From positions 130-64,129 of the forward strand of contig NZ_KB902183.1 of assembly GCF_000379425.1 (NCBI RefSeq): DNA of 64,000 bases, in the 5' to 3' direction. Both the position numbers and the translations under genes were made by a program. Origin of the DNA: Corynebacterium lubricantis DSM 45231 (GTDB taxonomy: Bacteria; Actinomycetota; Actinomycetes; Mycobacteriales; Mycobacteriaceae). Shown in pieces: positions 1 through 8,560 of the stretch (position 1 is the first letter of the stretch; the number at the start of each line of letters is the position of its first letter). The notes under the pieces were generated by a model. That model saw only the letters and a list, made by a program, of their open reading frames with translations. It made no database searches and was not told where the DNA came from.

Positions 1-306
1 CGGCGTCGTTGTCGGTGACGGTCAGGAGGCTCTGGTGGCGTAAGGAATCCTGTTCCGTCAGCGGTCAGTTCATCGCTGAGTCAACCGCTGGCGGATACAC
101 CACTCAAAAGGACTTGACCTACACAATTAGCCAATTCGGGAAATGGGCGCGAAATGCGCGGAATGGGCGCGAAATCCGTGTGAAATCCGCCCAACACCAC
201 CCCAACCCCAGCCAACCAACCCACCCGCGCGTAACCATGTGTTTACCTGCATGAACTTTGGCGAACGAACCAAGCGAAGGCGCCGAAAAAGCCCGACAAT
301 GCAAGT
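1..306. other. left-edge region upstream of phoD
   Basis: No complete gene is supported here. One forward frame is open from base 2 to a TAA at 41-43 and could be the last 13 codons of a gene lying off the left edge, but this is too short to identify. An imperfect inverted repeat lies at 54-95 (arms ending CAGCGGT and ACCGCTG) without a T-run. A 14-base direct repeat AATGGGCGCGAAAT occurs at 142-155 and 162-175 (20-base period). The rest is C/A-rich and presumably holds the phoD promoter. Confidence 0.4.
142..175. repeat. 14-bp direct repeat upstream of phoD
   Basis: AATGGGCGCGAAAT is present twice with a 20-bp period. It sits about 130 bp before the phoD start. Two copies on the same face of the helix would fit a regulator site, but no known consensus was matched, and a chance duplication is equally possible. 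Confidence 0.35.
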
Positions 307-1980
307 GTGCAGCGGGCAAACCGTACTGGTCCAAAGTTTTCGCGTCGTGGGGTTTTGAAATCCTCGTTGATAGTCGGCGCGGCTGCAGCCCTACCTACTT
401 CCCAAAACACCGCGCAGCTGGTGGGTGAAGTGCGAGCAAGCGACAACGCGTATGCCACCCAGTACCAATTCGCCTCCTATTCGCAAGACGAATACGGCGT
501 GTTCATGCACGGGGTGGCCTCCGGAGACCCGCTCCCAGCCAGCGTCATCTTGTGGACTCGCGTCACACCAGAACCCGGCGCGCTTCCAGGCTCTCAGCTC
601 GGAGGCCCAGTGCAGGTGGACTGGGAAGTTGCCGTGGATCCCGAGTTCACCCAAGTGGTGCGCCGCGGCTCGGAAACCACGGATGCCTCGCAGGACCACA
701 CGGTTCATGTCGATCCGTTCGGGCTGAACCCCCGAACCACCTATTTCTACCGCTTCCACGCGCTCGGCTTCACCTCCCCGGTGGGAACCACCAAGACTGC
801 TCCAGCACCGACCGAAGCCGTTGACCAGCTCAATCTCGCTGTGTGCTCGTGCGCGAACTTCGAGTCCGGCTATTTCCAGGGTTATCAGGACATCGCCGAT
901 CGAGCCGCGCTCGGAGAGATCGACCTCGTGGTGCACATGGGCGACTACCTCTACGAGTTCGCCTCGGGCGAGTACCCCGGCAAGCACGGCGTCGTGCGCA
1001 CGCACACGCCGATGCACACCATTCGCACTCTCAGCGATTACCGGCAACGCTACGGCGCTTATCGACGAGACGCGTCCCTCCAAGCAGCTCACGGCGCAGT
1101 GCCTTGGGTGGTCACCTGGGATGATCACGAAATCGCCGACGACGCATGGGAAGGCGGAGCCAAAAACCACGCCCAGACCGACGGGGATTGGTACTCGCGC
1201 AGAGATGCCGCGATGCAGGCCTACCTCGAGTGGCTGCCCGTGCGGGGCACGTCCCCGTCACGGGGAGGCAAAATCTACCGCTCGCTCAGCTTCGGCACCC
1301 TCGCAGAGATTCACATGCTTGACCTGCGTTCTTATCGCAGCGCGCCGGGGCAATTCCTCCCGGCAAGCCGCACTGACGCGAGCCGGACGATCATGGGCTC
1401 GGAGCAGTTTGCATGGCTCCATGGCCGGCTGAGTTATTCCCCGGCGACCTGGGATCTCATCGGCACCTCGGTCATGATGGCGCCACTCAACCTGAAGCCA
1501 CTGGATCGAAGTGTGGCGAAACCTCTGGCGGATATGGTGGGTATTGATCTTGGGGGAACACCGGTCAACGTGGATCAATGGGACGGTTACGTTGCAGATC
1601 GGCAAAGGCTCCTAGCCAGCTTGAAGGGCAATACGGTGTTTCTCACCGGCGATATTCACTCGGAATGGGCCAATCACATTGAGTTCAACGGCGAGGTTGT
1701 GGCGGCCGAATTCGTGTGCTCGTCGATAAGCGCACCGAACATCGACGACCTGATGGGGTTGCCGCAGGATTCGCAGCTCGCGCAACTAGCGGAAAGCGTC
1801 GTGCTGGAACACAACCCGCATATCAGCCACGTCGACCTGGACGCGCATGGCTATGCGCTAGCAACTATTACGGAAAGTAGCGTGTCGATGACGTGGATGC
1901 GGGTCAACGACGTGGAGGTCGCAGGTTCCCCAGTGAGCCCGGGCCCGACTGTATCGTTTGACGGATCGCAGTTGGGATAG
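307..1980 (+). CDS. phoD: PhoD-type alkaline phosphatase/phosphodiesterase, Tat-exported
   Basis: Secreted metallophosphoesterase of the PhoD family (557 aa), which releases phosphate from phosphodiesters such as cell-wall or phospholipid-derived compounds outside the membrane. The N-terminus has a twin-arginine signal (SRRGVLK at residues 12-18 followed by an Ala-rich hydrophobic stretch). A PhoD N-terminal beta domain (about 60-160) is followed by the metal-binding core with the motifs VVHMGDYLYEF, TWDDHEIADD and LTGDIHSEW. The start is GTG at 307; no later start keeps the twin arginines. The 3' end overlaps the convergent hydrolase gene by 77 bp. Together with the glycerophosphodiesterase and Ugp importer downstream it suggests a phosphate-scavenging set, so control by the PhoSR system is likely but not shown. 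Confidence 0.93.
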   Translation: MQRANRTGPKFSRRGVLKSSLIVGAAAALPTSQNTAQLVGEVRASDNAYATQYQFASYSQDEYGVFMHGVASGDPLPASVILWTRVTPEPGALPGSQLGGPVQVDWEVAVDPEFTQVVRRGSETTDASQDHTVHVDPFGLNPRTTYFYRFHALGFTSPVGTTKTAPAPTEAVDQLNLAVCSCANFESGYFQGYQDIADRAALGEIDLVVHMGDYLYEFASGEYPGKHGVVRTHTPMHTIRTLSDYRQRYGAYRRDASLQAAHGAVPWVVTWDDHEIADDAWEGGAKNHAQTDGDWYSRRDAAMQAYLEWLPVRGTSPSRGGKIYRSLSFGTLAEIHMLDLRSYRSAPGQFLPASRTDASRTIMGSEQFAWLHGRLSYSPATWDLIGTSVMMAPLNLKPLDRSVAKPLADMVGIDLGGTPVNVDQWDGYVADRQRLLASLKGNTVFLTGDIHSEWANHIEFNGEVVAAEFVCSSISAPNIDDLMGLPQDSQLAQLAESVVLEHNPHISHVDLDAHGYALATITESSVSMTWMRVNDVEVAGSPVSPGPTVSFDGSQLG

Positions 1981-3808
1981 GCACTTCCTCGTTGCGCACG
2001 CGCTCCATATTTTTGCGCACCCACTGCGCGACGCGGATGGCCTGCTCGTCGGTGATGTCCTTATCGAGTACGGCGGCCCAATACTTGATCACCGAATAGC
2101 GGTATACGTGTCCATGTCCGGGGAGGAAGTCGAGGGAGTTCACCTGGTCGAGTCCAACCTGCCAGCCGGTGATGAAGGGTACCCAGCGCAGGCCGTCGTA
2201 AACATCAAGGTCTTGGGCGGCAGGCGCGGAGACTCCCCTCGAGCCCGGTTCACGGAGCCAATCCGGCTGCAGGAAAAACAACTTCCAGTCCCACCAAACC
2301 ACGGGGTCGGAGGCGTGCTGGGCGAAGACCACGCGGGGAAACTCCCAGTCGTTGTCGAAATCATCGCCCCGGAAATCGTGCTCCAGGTGATTCTCCGTGG
2401 CAACAAAGCGCACGTGACGGCCACCATCGAGCACAGGGAGTCGCTGAATTGAACCTCGATCCCGGTCGTTCGTCAGCTGCGTATGGAGGCGAGTAAAGCC
2501 CGGCGCGCCGGTAAATAGCGCACCGTCGACGGTCTCTAAAAGCTCGTCGAGCGAATCAAAGGAATCCGCAACGCCGTAGGCCCCGAGGGATTCCCCGGCG
2601 ACATAAAGCTTCGGGCGACGCTCCTCCGGGATCTGATCCAGCCGCGCGCGAATGGCCGAAATCAGAACGCGCGACGAGGTCACAGGCGTCGTCCGGTCGG
2701 CGATATAGGAGACGGCCGACGGCAGGAAAGAATATTGCATAGCGACGATGGCGCTATTTCCTCGCAGGAGGAATTCAAAAGGGCTGGTCACAAAATCGTT
2801 GAGCCACCCGGTGCCCGCCGACGACATGATCGCAATTGCTTCCCGCTCGAAGGCGTTCGTGCGTTCCATCTCCTCGAGTACCAGCTTCGCCTGGTCCTCG
2901 GGAGTGCGCCCCTCAGTCAGCCCAATGTAGATGCGGATCGGTTCGTGGGCGGGTTCTTCCATCACGGAGCGAATGTCATCAATGCGGGGGCCAGCAGCAA
3001 TCACCGAGCGGCCCTGGCGCCCAAGATTTTCCCAGTTCTCAATGCTTTCTGGGGAACCGGAGCGAGTGGATTCCGTCGGCGGGGTCGCGCCGGGCATGAC
3101 TTCCTGGTTGAGCTTTTCCGCCCGGGCATAGAGCTGCGAAAGTGCACGGCGCAGGACGACTTTATCGGTAGCGAAGTACAGCGTGGCGACGACGCCGACC
3201 AAGGCGATCGGCCAGCTCGCCACGGGTGGCAGCCACCGCGCTAGTTGGCGATTCGTGGTGTCTACCCAGTTTTGTACGGCTTCACCGAGCGCGAGCAGCA
3301 CCCCATATCCGACGGTGCCCACAGCCATGCCCACGATAGAACCATTCAAACTGAACGATTCCCGCTCGGCCGCAAGCTGGACCTGCTTTTCATGCCTGGC
3401 AGGGGTACGTAGCGTCACAACCGCCGTCGTTGCCGCAAGTCCCACATGTACGGCCGTGCTGACCCTCGGCTCATTATCTAAAGGTGTGGTGAATTTAAAC
3501 TTGCGGCGGATCCTGCGCGACACGAAGCTGATCCCAGTGCCAACGGCATGCCCGAAACCTTGCACTATGGCAACGTTTGCGGCTGTAATCCACCATTTGC
3601 GCGGCAAAAGCGAGGGAGAGATCGCCCACCACGTTGCTACTTCCGCCCCGAGAACACCAGCTCCCATATTTTTCGACAGCCTGCGCGGGCCACGCATACG
3701 GATCAAGGGGGTGAGGTCGGCATAAACTTCCAGCGCGAATTGGGTAGCTTTCAGTGCGCCAGAGGCTCCCTGAAGCGCCATTCGTGCCACTTTGTTCATA
3801 GGGGCCAT
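1904..3808 (-). CDS. membrane-anchored alpha/beta hydrolase (Abhydrolase_9 family)
   Basis: A 634-residue protein matching the actinobacterial family that joins an N-terminal multi-helix membrane domain to an alpha/beta-hydrolase domain. The first ~230 residues contain several hydrophobic helices, including 50-75 and 155-215; the catalytic half follows, with the nucleophile elbow GESLG centred on Ser407. The natural substrate of this family is unknown; lipid or ester hydrolysis at the membrane is an inference. ATG at 3808 is used, but ATG at 3799 (fourth codon) is an alternative and neither has a strong ribosome binding site. Its last 25 codons lie antisense to the end of phoD. The intergenic space to the divergent pyk2 gene (3809-3909) holds both promoters. 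Confidence 0.82.
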   Translation of the reverse strand: MAPMNKVARMALQGASGALKATQFALEVYADLTPLIRMRGPRRLSKNMGAGVLGAEVATWWAISPSLLPRKWWITAANVAIVQGFGHAVGTGISFVSRRIRRKFKFTTPLDNEPRVSTAVHVGLAATTAVVTLRTPARHEKQVQLAAERESFSLNGSIVGMAVGTVGYGVLLALGEAVQNWVDTTNRQLARWLPPVASWPIALVGVVATLYFATDKVVLRRALSQLYARAEKLNQEVMPGATPPTESTRSGSPESIENWENLGRQGRSVIAAGPRIDDIRSVMEEPAHEPIRIYIGLTEGRTPEDQAKLVLEEMERTNAFEREAIAIMSSAGTGWLNDFVTSPFEFLLRGNSAIVAMQYSFLPSAVSYIADRTTPVTSSRVLISAIRARLDQIPEERRPKLYVAGESLGAYGVADSFDSLDELLETVDGALFTGAPGFTRLHTQLTNDRDRGSIQRLPVLDGGRHVRFVATENHLEHDFRGDDFDNDWEFPRVVFAQHASDPVVWWDWKLFFLQPDWLREPGSRGVSAPAAQDLDVYDGLRWVPFITGWQVGLDQVNSLDFLPGHGHVYRYSVIKYWAAVLDKDITDEQAIRVAQWVRKNMERVRNEEVPIPTAIRQTIQSGPGSLGNLRPPRR

Positions 3809-3909
3809 TCTTACAGAATTTCACTACTGACGCATTCTTATTGGGCAGTGTGCGCAGATGGGTGAGAGTCAACTCCATTGCACTGCAAAATCCTGATTGG
3901 GCAGGCACA

Positions 3910-5784
3910 ATGGATGATGTGGACCCCGAAACTCTTGTAGAAGACCTAATTGGCAAGCTCGACGTCATCATTGAGGATTTGGACGACGAAGCAAAGTCTC
4001 AAAGCGACGTCATTGACCGAGTAGCCGAAACTCACCGCAATGGTGCGAAGAACTTGGTGCATTACACCTCTCTTCGTAATCACGATGTTCGGCAGCTCCA
4101 GGCCGGCCTCGCCTCTGTGGGCGCGACCCGCCTGAGCACAACCGAGCCTGCCGTCATGGCGCGGCTGCAGGCCGCACACAATGTCCTTGACGCGCTCGCC
4201 GGCAAGGAACTGACTTACCCACAGCAAGAAATCTCCGATGCGTTCGCCGAGGCAGACGATATCTTGGAATCCAACGCGGACATCCTGCTGGGCCAAACGT
4301 CGGAAGAAACCCATTCGCGCATTATGGTCACGCTGCCTAGCGAGGCGGCAGACGATTATCAGCTGGTTAAAGGTTTCGCTGACGCTGGTATGGAGCTCGC
4401 TCGCATCAACTGTGCGCATGACGGCGAAGATTGCTGGCGCCGGATGATTGACAACGTGCACCGTGCCGCGGAAGAAGTTGGCCGCGAGATCAGGGTGTCC
4501 ATGGACCTCGCAGGACCAAAGGTGCGCACGGGCACCATCGAACCTGGCCCAGCGGTTAACCGCGCGCGGGTCACCCGTTCCGATAGCGGCGAAGTGCTTA
4601 CCCCGGCGAAGCTGTACCTCTCGGCCGAGGGCACCGAAGAAGTTGCACTTCCCGAGGAACCAGGTCGTCCTGGCCTCAATCTCAAGGTCAACGCGGAGTG
4701 GTTGTCGCAGCTTCGGGTCGGTTCAGATATTTCCTTCGACGATAATCGTGGCAAGAAGCGGTCCTTCGAGGTCACCGAAGTACGCGAAGACGGCGTGGTC
4801 ATTGCCCATGGCCAGAAGAATGCCTTCGTCTCCGACACAACGGTTCTTGAGCACGATGGCGATATCACGTCCATCACCGGTATCGAGCCGCTTGAGCGCA
4901 GGATCCGCCTCTACCCCGGAGACACCCTGATTCTGACTACCTCGCAGGAACCTGCAGTGGTCTCAGAGACTGGGCCCACCACAATCGGATGCACCGCTCC
5001 CGAGGCGGTCGGCGCACTCGAGGTCGGCCACAATGTGCTTTTCGACGATGGCGCGATCGCCGCCGAGGTCACCAAGGTACGCCAGAACGGGGAACACACC
5101 GAGGCAGTCTTGAGCATCACCCGAGCGAAGGAGACCGGCACCAACCTCGCAGCGTATAAGGGCATCAACCTGCCAGATACTGATATCCCGCTGCCGAGCC
5201 TTACCGCAGAAGACCTCGAGGCCTTCGAGTTCGTGGCGCACAACGCTGAGATCGCGGCAGTGTCGTTTATCCGCACTCCAGAAGACGTGTCCTTCGTTCT
5301 GGAACAGCTGGAGCGCTTGGCGCTGGAGTCGCCAAATGAAGCCGACCGGATACGCAACCTGGGCATTGTGCTGAAGATCGAGACCATCCCGGCATACGAG
5401 CAGTTGGCCAGCGTCCTTCTTGAAGGTATGCGCCACCCCAACCTCGGCATCATGATTGCCCGTGGTGATCTGGCTGTGGAACTAGGCTTCGAGCGCATGG
5501 CGGAAGTTCCACGACTGATTATGCAGATGGCCGAGGCCGCGCACGTTCCGGTGATCATGGCGACGCAGGTGCTGGAGAATCTGGCCAAGACCGGTCTTCC
5601 TTCGCGCGCCGAGATGACGGATGTGGGCTACGCCCTTCGCGCAGAGTGCGTCATGCTGAATAAGGGGCCGCACATCACCGACGCCATCCGGATCCTGGAG
5701 AAGATGTCGGCGAAGTTAGGCCGTTCTCAGCGGAAGAACCGTCAGCAGTTGCGCCGCATCACTAGCTGGGAGAATGCACTTTGA
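3910..5784 (+). CDS. pyk2: Pyk2-type pyruvate kinase with N-terminal extension
   Basis: Pyruvate kinase homologue (624 aa from the ATG at 3910; a TTG at 3841 is in frame but less likely). The first ~130 residues form an acidic, mostly helical extension not found in ordinary pyruvate kinases. The TIM barrel follows, with the B domain inserted around 230-420. Active-site strings are recognisable: SMDLAGPKVRTG, VSFIRTPEDV, LKIETI (Lys and metal-binding Glu), IARGDLAVELG (metal-binding Asp) and ATQVLENL. The sequence stops soon after the barrel, so the C-terminal allosteric domain is essentially missing. Length and layout agree with C. glutamicum Pyk2, a second pyruvate kinase beside Pyk1. The usual MLSGETA region reads MLNKGPHI here. 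TGA overlaps the TTG start of the next gene, implying co-transcription. Confidence 0.85.
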   Translation: MDDVDPETLVEDLIGKLDVIIEDLDDEAKSQSDVIDRVAETHRNGAKNLVHYTSLRNHDVRQLQAGLASVGATRLSTTEPAVMARLQAAHNVLDALAGKELTYPQQEISDAFAEADDILESNADILLGQTSEETHSRIMVTLPSEAADDYQLVKGFADAGMELARINCAHDGEDCWRRMIDNVHRAAEEVGREIRVSMDLAGPKVRTGTIEPGPAVNRARVTRSDSGEVLTPAKLYLSAEGTEEVALPEEPGRPGLNLKVNAEWLSQLRVGSDISFDDNRGKKRSFEVTEVREDGVVIAHGQKNAFVSDTTVLEHDGDITSITGIEPLERRIRLYPGDTLILTTSQEPAVVSETGPTTIGCTAPEAVGALEVGHNVLFDDGAIAAEVTKVRQNGEHTEAVLSITRAKETGTNLAAYKGINLPDTDIPLPSLTAEDLEAFEFVAHNAEIAAVSFIRTPEDVSFVLEQLERLALESPNEADRIRNLGIVLKIETIPAYEQLASVLLEGMRHPNLGIMIARGDLAVELGFERMAEVPRLIMQMAEAAHVPVIMATQVLENLAKTGLPSRAEMTDVGYALRAECVMLNKGPHITDAIRILEKMSAKLGRSQRKNRQQLRRITSWENAL

Positions 5785-6494
5785 AAATCGTCGCGCACCG
5801 CGGATACGCAGGCAAGTACCCGGAGCTGACGAGGAGGGCATTCGTCGAGGCGCTTGAGCTGCCCATCGCGGGCATTGAGTGCGATGTGCGCTTAACCCGC
5901 GACGGTAAGCTCGTCGTCTTCCACGACAAAACGGTTGACCGTACCTCCAACGGTTCGGGGCTGGTGGCCACGATGGATTTCGCGGATCTGCAACAACTCA
6001 ATGTTGGCACCGAAGACGAACCACAGCAGGTGATGCAGTTCAGCGAGCTCTTGGAGCTCATGCAGGATTACCCTGACAAGGAACTTTTCGTAGAAACCAA
6101 ACACCCGTCGCGCTTTGGCCCGGAGGTGGAGGAACAAACAGCCGTGCATCTGCGCTACGCGGCGATGCACGAGGACCCTCGGGTTTCGCTGATTTCCTTT
6201 TCCCACTTAGCGATTCGTCGGTTTGGTCGCCTGCTTCCTGAATTGCGCACGTATTTCTTGGTTAATCCGAAACATCGTCGCTGGAACCCGCAGCACCGGT
6301 TTGCCTCGAAACCTTTTGGTGTTGGCCCGTCGTTGATGGAAGCGAAGATTGACCAGGATCTGATTGGTTTTAAGGGTCTGCCTACCTATTTGTGGACTGT
6401 CGATGAGGCCGACGACATGGTCTGGTGCAGGGATAACGGTGTCGACGTGATGGCGACAAACCTCCCTGAACGGGCGCTTGAGACCTTGCGGTAG
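5781..6494 (+). CDS. glpQ: glycerophosphodiester phosphodiesterase
   Basis: A 237-residue GDPD-family TIM-barrel enzyme hydrolysing glycerophosphodiesters (such as glycerophosphocholine) to sn-glycerol-3-phosphate and an alcohol. The signature residues are all visible: HRG at the N-terminus, the ECD metal-binding pair, VFHDKTVDRT, and a C-terminal LWTVDEAD block. No signal peptide is present, so it should act in the cytoplasm on imported substrate. The TTG start overlaps the TGA of pyk2 by 4 bp (TTGA), a coupling arrangement. The ugpAEBC importer lies ~1.1 kb downstream, and import of glycerophosphodiesters followed by cleavage here is the simplest reading. Confidence 0.88.
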   Translation: MKIVAHRGYAGKYPELTRRAFVEALELPIAGIECDVRLTRDGKLVVFHDKTVDRTSNGSGLVATMDFADLQQLNVGTEDEPQQVMQFSELLELMQDYPDKELFVETKHPSRFGPEVEEQTAVHLRYAAMHEDPRVSLISFSHLAIRRFGRLLPELRTYFLVNPKHRRWNPQHRFASKPFGVGPSLMEAKIDQDLIGFKGLPTYLWTVDEADDMVWCRDNGVDVMATNLPERALETLR

Positions 6495-6504
6495 ATTAGT
6501 GCCT

Positions 6505-7416
6505 ATGGCGAAGAAGAACCGGAAAAAAGAAGATCTTCCTGAGGGCATGAGCCGCCGTCAGGCGAAGCTTGCGGCGCGTGCCGCAGAGCGCGAAGCCCTG
6601 CAGAAGGATCCCCGCCCATACGGTGGGCTAGCTGCTGAGACCCAGTTGATTGCGATGCAGGAGTTCGTTCCTTCCGCGGTTGCCAAGGTCGAGGTCAACG
6701 GAACCCCAGTCAGCATTGTCACCGTGTTGCCTGGTGCCGGTGCAGCGCTGGTGCGCGATGAATCGCAGGGCGGCGAGCGCCTCGTGGCACTCCAGGTCAA
6801 GTCTCATTCCCACAACCCAGGGCGCGATCTTGCCTACGCACTGAACTGGGCAGTCAACGCTGCACCAGGGGAGTCGCTGGAATCCACCGTTGCTGACGGG
6901 AGCCAGCCAAAGATCACAGAACTTCTCGACGAGAACGTGAAACTTGAAATCGTCGCTCACGATGATTTCAATTGGTGGTTCGCCGAGGGCGAAGCTGTGC
7001 CAGCGGAGATTCAGCAGGCGTTGGCACAGGCCAACGATTCAATCGTTCCTTCGCGTGAAGTTGGTACAGACCTGACCGGCGCTATTTGGTGGGTCAACCC
7101 AGGCGGTGGCAAGGCACACATCCGCTGGGTGCGCCCGGAGGAAAACGAAAACAAGTTGCTCAACGCTTTGGCACGTATCGGAGCGCGCGGCGAACTCAAT
7201 CTCGGCGAGGGCACGAAGTTCGCCGGCGCCTTCCGCGCGCATGGCTTAACGGTGCCGGTGTTCGACTTGGATCCAGAAGTCGGCATGAACAGCTACGAGG
7301 ATGCCCTTAAGGCACTCGGCGAAGAGATCGAAAAAGAATATGCGAACGCTGAGCCTCTGACTTCGGAGGAACGTCGCCAGCTCGAAAACATTAAGTCGCG
7401 TCAGGTGACTATCTAG
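6505..7416 (+). CDS. DUF5926 family protein
   Basis: Cytoplasmic protein of 303 aa resembling the actinobacterial DUF5926 family; function unknown. The first ~40 residues are strongly charged and Lys/Arg-rich (MAKKNRKKEDLPEGMSRRQ), followed by a compact soluble domain without membrane segments. Aromatic and glycine-rich stretches such as NWWFAEGE and WWVNPGGGK stand out. ATG at 6505 is chosen over an upstream in-frame start at 6478, because the latter would run into the end of glpQ and lacks the basic N-terminus typical of the family. The gene is only 10 bp past glpQ and is closed by a clear terminator, so pyk2-glpQ-DUF5926 looks like one unit. Confidence 0.75.
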   Translation: MAKKNRKKEDLPEGMSRRQAKLAARAAEREALQKDPRPYGGLAAETQLIAMQEFVPSAVAKVEVNGTPVSIVTVLPGAGAALVRDESQGGERLVALQVKSHSHNPGRDLAYALNWAVNAAPGESLESTVADGSQPKITELLDENVKLEIVAHDDFNWWFAEGEAVPAEIQQALAQANDSIVPSREVGTDLTGAIWWVNPGGGKAHIRWVRPEENENKLLNALARIGARGELNLGEGTKFAGAFRAHGLTVPVFDLDPEVGMNSYEDALKALGEEIEKEYANAEPLTSEERRQLENIKSRQVTI

Positions 7417-7431
7417 AACGCTAGTTCCCCA

Positions 7432-7466
7432 GGCACCGCCTTCCAGATGGAAGGCGGTGCCCTTTG
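7432..7466 (+). terminator. rho-independent terminator after the DUF5926 gene
   Basis: A perfect 13-bp stem (GGCACCGCCTTCC with its complement) and a 4-base loop, followed by a short T-rich tail (CTTTG). It separates the pyk2-glpQ-DUF5926 unit from ugpA. Confidence 0.8.
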
Positions 7467-7609
7467 CATAGGCAAAAACGTGGGGAACTTCTTATGTTTC
7501 AGGAAAACCCCACACATTTCCGAAGAGTTTCATACAATTCGTCCCGAGTTATTTGGTTTGGCCCCCAAAGTTCACCGAATAGTAAGATCAACGCCCTATT
7601 TTTCTAGGC

Positions 7610-8560
7610 ATGTCCAGTCAAATTCCTGCTGTGACTGATAAGCCCGTAGTTAGTGAAGAATACGCGAACTCGAAAAAGTCGCGTGGAAAAATTAACTGGG
7701 GGCAAGTTGGTCTGGGATTGCTGCTGGTGGGGCCCAACCTCATTTTGCTGGCAATCTTTACTTACCGTCCGCTCATCGACAATATTCGAATCTCCTTCTA
7801 CCACTGGAATATTTCTTCCCCGGTCATGACCTTCATCGGTCTTGACAACTACATCGAATGGTTCACCGCACCAGATACAGGGCGCGTTGTTTTTAACACC
7901 GTGGTGTTTACTATTGCTGCGGTTGCTGGCTCCATGGTGATCGGCTTGGCGCTTGCGCTGCTTTTGGACCAGAAGCTGTTCGGCCGTTCCGCCGGTCGCT
8001 CGATTGTGTTTGCCCCTTATGTGATTTCAGGTGCTGCAATCGGCGTGGCCTTCCAGTTCGTGTTCGATCCGCAGTACGGCATGATTCAGTACTTCCTTAA
8101 CTTGGTGAACATCCCGGTTCCGAACTTCTACCAGAATTCGAACTGGGCGCTGTTCATGGTCACCGTGACCTACATCTGGAAGAACGTTGGCTACGTTTTC
8201 GTGATTTACCTCGCGGCGTTGCAAGGCCGCAGGGATGACCTCGACGAAGCTGCTGAAATCGATGGCACCTCGCCGATACGTCGCTTCTTCCGCGTGCTCA
8301 TGCCACAGCTGAGGGGAACAACCTTCTTCCTGTCCATCACGGTCTTGCTGAACTCCTTCCAGGTGTTCGACATCCTCCACGCCATGACGAGGGGTGGCCC
8401 ATTCGGAAATGGCACCTCGACGATGGTGTACCAGGTCTACCAAGCAACCTTCGTTGATGGACGCGCAGGTTACGGCGCTGCCGTGGCGACCATCATGTTC
8501 CTGGTTGTCTTGGTGATTACCGCGATCCAGGTCCGCTACCAAGAGAAGGGAAATGACTAA
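7610..8560 (+). CDS. ugpA: Ugp-type ABC importer permease
   Basis: First membrane subunit of a carbohydrate ABC importer (316 aa), MalF/UgpA type, with six predicted membrane helices starting around residue 35. The cytoplasmic EAA loop that docks the ATPase is visible as DEAAEIDGTSPIRRFF. The best assignment is glycerol-3-phosphate/glycerophosphodiester uptake, based on gene order (permease, permease, binding protein, ATPase) and the nearby glycerophosphodiesterase. The upstream segment 7467-7609 holds the promoter; a single GTTCACC at 7570-7576 resembles one half of an actinobacterial PHO box, but a second clean repeat was not found. The start region has only a weak ribosome binding site. 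The stop overlaps the start of ugpE. Confidence 0.87.
   Translation: MSSQIPAVTDKPVVSEEYANSKKSRGKINWGQVGLGLLLVGPNLILLAIFTYRPLIDNIRISFYHWNISSPVMTFIGLDNYIEWFTAPDTGRVVFNTVVFTIAAVAGSMVIGLALALLLDQKLFGRSAGRSIVFAPYVISGAAIGVAFQFVFDPQYGMIQYFLNLVNIPVPNFYQNSNWALFMVTVTYIWKNVGYVFVIYLAALQGRRDDLDEAAEIDGTSPIRRFFRVLMPQLRGTTFFLSITVLLNSFQVFDILHAMTRGGPFGNGTSTMVYQVYQATFVDGRAGYGAAVATIMFLVVLVITAIQVRYQEKGND

Noticed and set aside
2-43. 3' end of a gene from the left edge
   Set aside because: Only 13 codons before TAA; cannot be told from chance.
391-1170. 259-codon minus-strand frame opposite phoD
   Set aside because: Antisense to a well-supported PhoD gene, His/Arg/Gly-rich composition typical of shadow frames, no motif or ribosome site.
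7570-7576. PHO box before ugpA
   Set aside because: Only one GTTCACC unit; no second repeat at the right spacing, so not called as a site.
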